Origin: Micavibrio_B sp964399985
GTDB lineage: Bacteria; Pseudomonadota; Alphaproteobacteria; Micavibrionales; Micavibrionaceae
Direction of reading: 5' to 3'
Assembly (NCBI GenBank): GCA_964399985.1
Contig: CAYNRY010000001.1
Span: 744,001 to 808,000, forward strand
Length of the DNA: 64,000 bases
The translations under genes and the position numbers were made by a program. Below are positions 60,175 to 64,000 of this stretch, in pieces (within the stretch, counting starts at the first letter, position 1; each line of letters opens with the position of its first letter). The notes beneath the pieces are model-generated. The model saw only the letters and a program-made list of their open reading frames with translations. It was not told the DNA's origin and did no database searches.

Positions 60175-60882
60175 ATGTTAAAGAACCAAAGAATTCTCGG
60201 TCTAATCAATGCCCGTGGCGGCTCCAAAGGAGTTCCGGGTAAAAATATCAGGCCTATGAACGGTAAACCTTTGATTGGATATAGCATCGAGTGCGCAAAA
60301 CAAAGTCGTTATATTGACAAGGTAATAGTCTCGACCGACGATCCTCAAATTATTAACGTGGCCAAGTCTTTCGGCGCTGAAGTTCCTTTTTTAAGGCCTA
60401 CTGAGCTGGCGAGCGATACGGCAAAGCAAATTGATGCCATGATTCACGCGGTGAGTTTTCTTGAAGATAAAGGCGAGCATTACGACATTGTTTGTGTGCT
60501 GCAGCCAACTTGCCCAATGAGAATTTCCAAGGATGTGGACTCTACACTGGAGCTATTGGTTTCAAGCAATGCAGATAGCGCTATTACGATTACAGATGTT
60601 GGCGGACGCCATCCTAAAACACTTTACAAAAAAAGCGATGAGGGCCGTATCCAGCCTTACCTTGAAAGCGATACGGCGGGAGTTTTGCGCCAGAATTTTG
60701 AAGAACTATACTGGCGAACCGGCGCTGTTTACGCCATGAAACGTGATATTCTGATGGATAAAAAGTCGCTATATGGAGATGATATCAGGGGGCATGTGAT
60801 GCCCGAAGAAAGGTGCTTCAATATAGATAGCCCTTTTGACTGGAATCTTTGTGAAGCCTATATGGCGAAATTTAAATCATAA
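60175..60882 (+). CDS. neuA: CMP-nonulosonate (acylneuraminate) cytidylyltransferase
   Basis: Activates sialic-acid-like sugars with CTP. The 235-residue protein has LINARGGSKGVPGKNI (residues 10-24, nucleotide binding), VIVSTDDPQI, LQPTCPMR and the later FNIDSPFDW metal-site Asp. The frame opens from a GTG at 60121, but the ATG at 60175 directly precedes the conserved start. No good ribosome-binding site is visible. It is on the opposite strand from neuB and neuC, with an 11-base convergent overlap with neuC. Confidence 0.92.
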   Translation: MLKNQRILGLINARGGSKGVPGKNIRPMNGKPLIGYSIECAKQSRYIDKVIVSTDDPQIINVAKSFGAEVPFLRPTELASDTAKQIDAMIHAVSFLEDKGEHYDIVCVLQPTCPMRISKDVDSTLELLVSSNADSAITITDVGGRHPKTLYKKSDEGRIQPYLESDTAGVLRQNFEELYWRTGAVYAMKRDILMDKKSLYGDDIRGHVMPEERCFNIDSPFDWNLCEAYMAKFKS

Positions 60883-62023
60883 GATATTTTGTATAGCTTA
60901 GCTCTACTGTCGCCAGATGATTAGCAATCAATTCTCCGGCGTTGCCTTTTCCGTATAGATCTGATGATTGTTTTTTGCCTGTACAGTGAGTTGTAATCGC
61001 TTTGTAAATCTCTTCGGCATTATAGGAGACATCGACAGCATTAGGTCCGCGTTCCCGATGGACCTGGCGTGATCCTATATTGACAGACGGAACGCCAAGA
61101 TAGGACGACTCGCGAATACCTGCGCTCGAATTTCCTATAATACCTTTTGCGTTATTCAAAAGACGGAGAAAATCCTGAGGTTCCATATTTTTTACAAAAT
61201 GAATATGAGTCGGATTTTTCGTTTCACGGAAAATGCGTATCTTTTTTGATACGTCATCGCTACCTGCATCAACATTTGGCCAAAACCATATAACCGGTAG
61301 TGTTACACTCTCGATAGCTTTTAACGTTTGTTCAATTTGTTCGCCGCCATTTGGGTACTCGGTTGTGACGGGATGCTGCATGACGATGTAATATCCTTTA
61401 GAGAGATCAGGCTGAGCGCCAACGCCTCGATATTTCTCATACAGATTAAAATTAAGTTCAGGATTCTCAGCTGCATTCTTGGCAATGTCGATAGAAGGGC
61501 AGCCTGTAAAAAATATCTTTTCAGGGTTTTCACCCATCTTGGAAAGACGTTCAGCGGCTAGGGCAGTGGATGGAAAGTGAAGGTCGGCAAGCTTAGTAAC
61601 AGCATGGCGGACTTTTTCGTCGATATTACCAGTAATTTCTCCACCTTGAACATGTGCCAATGGAATATTCAAATAAGATGCTGCGATGGCGGGGGACATC
61701 AGTTCATATCGGTCACCGATGACAACAACAACGTCAGGCTTCAGTATGTCAAAATAGCTAGCGAATTCACTAACGCCCAATCCAGTACTTTTTGCAGATG
61801 TAAGCAGATTTTCTCCTTCGAGAATCATATGAATGCGGGCACTAATAGGAAACCCGTCTTTTTCTACGATTGTTTCAAGATTCCCGAAGCGGGCCAAAAG
61901 AGCTGACGCGGCCAGGATAACTTGCAATTCAAGATCCTTATGCTGCTGAATCGCTTGAAGGATCGGCTTGATCTTAGCGTAACTTGCTCTCATCGTAAGA
62001 ACGACACAAATTTTGCGTTTCAT
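60872..62023 (-). CDS. neuC: UDP-N-acetylglucosamine 2-epimerase (hydrolysing) type
   Basis: A 383-residue NeuC-like enzyme that makes N-acetylmannosamine (or a 2,4-diacetamido analogue) for nonulosonate synthesis. VVIGDRYELMSPAIAA, HVQGGEITGNIDEKVRHAVTKL and the GNSSAGIRESSYLGVPSVNIG loop are typical. The close relative LegG acts on a different UDP-sugar; the LegB/C/H genes are not in the window, so NeuC is the simpler reading. Abuts neuB. Confidence 0.9.
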   Translation of the reverse strand: MKRKICVVLTMRASYAKIKPILQAIQQHKDLELQVILAASALLARFGNLETIVEKDGFPISARIHMILEGENLLTSAKSTGLGVSEFASYFDILKPDVVVVIGDRYELMSPAIAASYLNIPLAHVQGGEITGNIDEKVRHAVTKLADLHFPSTALAAERLSKMGENPEKIFFTGCPSIDIAKNAAENPELNFNLYEKYRGVGAQPDLSKGYYIVMQHPVTTEYPNGGEQIEQTLKAIESVTLPVIWFWPNVDAGSDDVSKKIRIFRETKNPTHIHFVKNMEPQDFLRLLNNAKGIIGNSSAGIRESSYLGVPSVNIGSRQVHRERGPNAVDVSYNAEEIYKAITTHCTGKKQSSDLYGKGNAGELIANHLATVELSYTKYLMI

Positions 62024-63060
62024 TATTCAAAATCCTCAGTTCGAAGAAGTCTGTCGGCGGGGACGTCTTGCTTTAAAATTTTTCCGATTACTTTGTCTTT
62101 ATCCATATAGGGAATACCAGTGCCCGGTTTTTTGGGCGCCAGCATATCAGATGTCAAGACAGTTCCGGTTTTTTGATCATCGGCTAGCGCAATGCTCTTT
62201 GTAAATAAATCGCGCATCTGACTCATGCGCGCGGCCATTTGATCCTTATTCACAGGATTTCGTTTCATAATATCGAAAGCATCCCGCGCCTGACACAGCA
62301 TTGATAATTCATCAAAAGTTATCGATGCTAACGCATCGGGACCGTAAAGCCTTCGGTCAAAGGTTACATGAACCTCGATCAGGCTGGCACCATTCGCCAT
62401 TGCCATCAGGGATGGATAAGGAGTGCCAGAATGGTCAGAAAGACCGACGGGGCATCCATGAGCCGTTGCATATTCATCCAATACATTGATGCCGACATCT
62501 TCTAACTTAGTTGGGTAGTTGCTTGTGCATTGAAATAATGCAAAAGGAGTGCTGCGTTGCTTAAACACATTGGCAATGTGCTCTACTTCATCATAAGTAC
62601 TCATGCCTGTACTGAAAAGAATAGGCATGCCTGTTTTTAACATTGCTTCGATAAGATCGTGAGATTTGAATTCACCGGATCCTATTTTATAGGCAGACAT
62701 ATCAAATTTATTCAATAGATTTACAGCTTCTATCGAAAAAGCCGAACTTAGAAGAGTTATATTTTTTTCTTTTGCATGATTGAAGAGGCTGGCCCATTGC
62801 TCTTCGGAAAACTCCATTCTCTTCCAGTAATCATAGCGAGTCGCATCCTGACCGCTCATGGGAATGCGAAAAGATTCATCTTTTGTGGACTCTGCGCTTG
62901 CAATATGGGTCTGAAATTTAATCGCGTCAGCTCCGCTTTCAGCGGCTGCATCGATAAAAGAATGAGCAAAGCCAAGCGAGCCATCATGTGCCTGCGCAAC
63001 TTCGGCAATGATAAAAGGCTTGTTATCCAAAGAGATTATCGATGGTCCAATTTTAAACAT
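62023..63060 (-). CDS. neuB: N-acetylneuraminate (or related nonulosonate) synthase
   Basis: Condenses phosphoenolpyruvate with a six-carbon sugar to a nine-carbon sialic-type acid. The 345-residue protein has the TIM barrel (FIIAEVAQAHDGSLG, DAIKFQTHIAS, YKIGSGEFKSHDLIEAML, GLSDHSGTPYP) and a C-terminal SAF antifreeze-like domain (about 285-345). Whether it makes Neu5Ac or a legionaminic-type sugar cannot be told. It overlaps the ABC transporter gene by 8 bases. Confidence 0.93.
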   Translation of the reverse strand: MFKIGPSIISLDNKPFIIAEVAQAHDGSLGFAHSFIDAAAESGADAIKFQTHIASAESTKDESFRIPMSGQDATRYDYWKRMEFSEEQWASLFNHAKEKNITLLSSAFSIEAVNLLNKFDMSAYKIGSGEFKSHDLIEAMLKTGMPILFSTGMSTYDEVEHIANVFKQRSTPFALFQCTSNYPTKLEDVGINVLDEYATAHGCPVGLSDHSGTPYPSLMAMANGASLIEVHVTFDRRLYGPDALASITFDELSMLCQARDAFDIMKRNPVNKDQMAARMSQMRDLFTKSIALADDQKTGTVLTSDMLAPKKPGTGIPYMDKDKVIGKILKQDVPADRLLRTEDFE

Positions 63061-64000
63061 GAAGTATTCCTTCAGGCTGGATATTTTGCAAACTGCCGAG
63101 CAGTGTTGCTTTGTTCTGTACTATAACAGTTCCATCCTGAACTAAGAAAATAGTATCACATTTGGAGAGTAATTCGATTTTATGCGAGATAATCAGGATC
63201 GTTTTCTTCTGATCGAGCCTATGAATGGATGTCATTACATCTTCTTCTGTGTGCGGATCTAATGCACTTGTAGCCTCATCAAGCACAAGGACTGATCTAT
63301 TGAGATATAATGCGCGGGCAAGGCCGATACGCTGGCGTTGCCCGCCGGACAGGCGGATGCCGTTTTCACCAATGACAGTATCGTATCCACGCTCAAGCTC
63401 TTGCTCGATAAAGTGGGAAAGGCTTGCCTGAGCAGCGGCATATTTCAGTTTTTCTATATCAACATCATCGCGTGGAACGCCAAAAGCTATATTGGCGGTG
63501 ATCGTGTCATCACAGAGGTAGATATGCTGTGACACATAAGAAAGATTTTTTTGCCAAGCGTGAATGTTGGAAATATTAAGTGCTGTATCATCAATTAGAA
63601 TATTTCCCGTGGTGGGAGATAGTAATCCTAAGATCAAATCAACAAGCGTCGTTTTACCTGCACCGGTTTTTCCGATAATACCGACCATGCTATGCGCTTG
63701 AATTTCAAAGCTCGCGCTCTTGATGATTTCACGGCCTTGATCGTATTTGAAAAAAAGGTTTTCAGCGCGGATAGATTTTGAAAAAGGAAGTGCAGACACC
63801 AGAGGATTAATAGAAGGTTGCATTGTTTGTGCGCATTTCATCTCTTGATGAATACTATCTAAAATCGGCTTATTGAAGCGTAGTTTAGTAATGGCATAAT
63901 AGATGCTTTGCAGATTTGGCATTAATCTGTAAGCAGCAAATACATATACGGCAATAACAGGCAAAGCTTGTGTTAAGCCTTTTTCACTTTGAAGAAGCAT
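63053..64000 (-). CDS. ABC exporter, C-terminal part (cut by window edge)
   Basis: The 3' part of a combined membrane and ATPase subunit of the MsbA/PglK type: part of the last membrane helices (VIAVYVFAAYRLMPNLQSI), then Walker A GKTGAGKT, LSYVSQHIYL (Q loop), signature LSGGQRQR and Walker B LVLDEATSALD. The rest of the membrane domain lies beyond the window. Its position next to neuB suggests export or flipping of a lipid-linked glycan. Confidence 0.92.
   Translation of the reverse strand: MLLQSEKGLTQALPVIAVYVFAAYRLMPNLQSIYYAITKLRFNKPILDSIHQEMKCAQTMQPSINPLVSALPFSKSIRAENLFFKYDQGREIIKSASFEIQAHSMVGIIGKTGAGKTTLVDLILGLLSPTTGNILIDDTALNISNIHAWQKNLSYVSQHIYLCDDTITANIAFGVPRDDVDIEKLKYAAAQASLSHFIEQELERGYDTVIGENGIRLSGGQRQRIGLARALYLNRSVLVLDEATSALDPHTEEDVMTSIHRLDQKKTILIISHKIELLSKCDTIFLVQDGTVIVQNKATLLGSLQNIQPEGILHV

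Overview
The window looks like ordinary chromosome from a free-living alphaproteobacterium. The evidence is a CcrM-type GANTC methyltransferase of full length, split b and b' subunits in an F0-only ATP synthase operon, a zapA / 6S RNA / 5-formyl-THF cyclo-ligase neighbourhood, a ruvCAB-ybgC-tolQRAB run, an rsfS-rlmH-envC-ctpA-deacetylase-rppH run, and a DUF721 gene divergent from mutY in the same region as dsbA-smc. The lineage cannot be fixed from this sequence. The mixed base composition and stand-alone pilin-like genes would suit a Micavibrionales- or Rhodospirillales-like organism, but that is inference.

Layout. 1-1347: 5' part of transketolase (minus). 1537-4813: a coiled-coil protein, zapA, a RimK-like ATP-grasp ligase on the opposite strand, 6S RNA, 5-FCL and a YmdB-like phosphoesterase. 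4800-5887: a response regulator with an unknown helical partner. 6010-13944: yebC-ruvC-ruvA-ruvB, a small NIF3/CutA-like protein, ybgC-tolQ-tolR-tolA-tolB, then a pilin-like gene where pal is normally expected. 13945-21048 (minus): proA-nadD-rsfS-rlmH-envC-ctpA-deacetylase-rppH. 21071-23603 (minus): atpI-atpB-atpE-atpF'-atpF. 23604-24596: an island of palindromic repeats around one AT-rich orphan gene. 24597-32611 (minus): dciA, efp, suhB, an OmpA-like protein, dsbA-like and smc. 32634-34410: mutY and a secreted unknown. 34407-37202 (minus): ccrM-folB-unknown-ydfG, led by a dense GANTC cluster. 37318-44072 (minus): rplU-rpmA-(terminator)-obgE-proB-pepN-rnhB-pilin-like. 44220-46658: a sensor kinase, response regulator and L,D-transpeptidase module. 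46665-53271: an AHSA1-like protein, a 53-residue acidic protein, a hybrid kinase, a nitronate monooxygenase-like enzyme with a hotdog protein, an ohr / FMN reductase / ornithine aminotransferase operon, and a single-domain receiver. 53434-64000: a surface-glycan locus with glycosyltransferases, a surface-carbohydrate protein, a beta-propeller-like unknown, a 2-hydroxyacid dehydrogenase, neuA/neuC/neuB (sialic-acid-like sugar synthesis and CMP activation) and an ABC exporter cut by the window edge.

How they work together. Most of the window is envelope and growth housekeeping: Tol complex, peptidoglycan hydrolase control, F0, ribosomal proteins, SMC and recombination. The last 10 kb makes and exports a nonulosonate-containing surface glycan. 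The points most worth following up are: five GANTC sites in 61 bp in front of ccrM; an rsfS gene that appears to start at CTG just downstream of a clear promoter; two paralogous pilin-like genes attached to the ends of housekeeping operons, one in the usual place of pal; the repeat island; and the pseudo-receiver kinase module next to an L,D-transpeptidase. I found no CRISPR array, transposase, phage gene, tRNA or rRNA.
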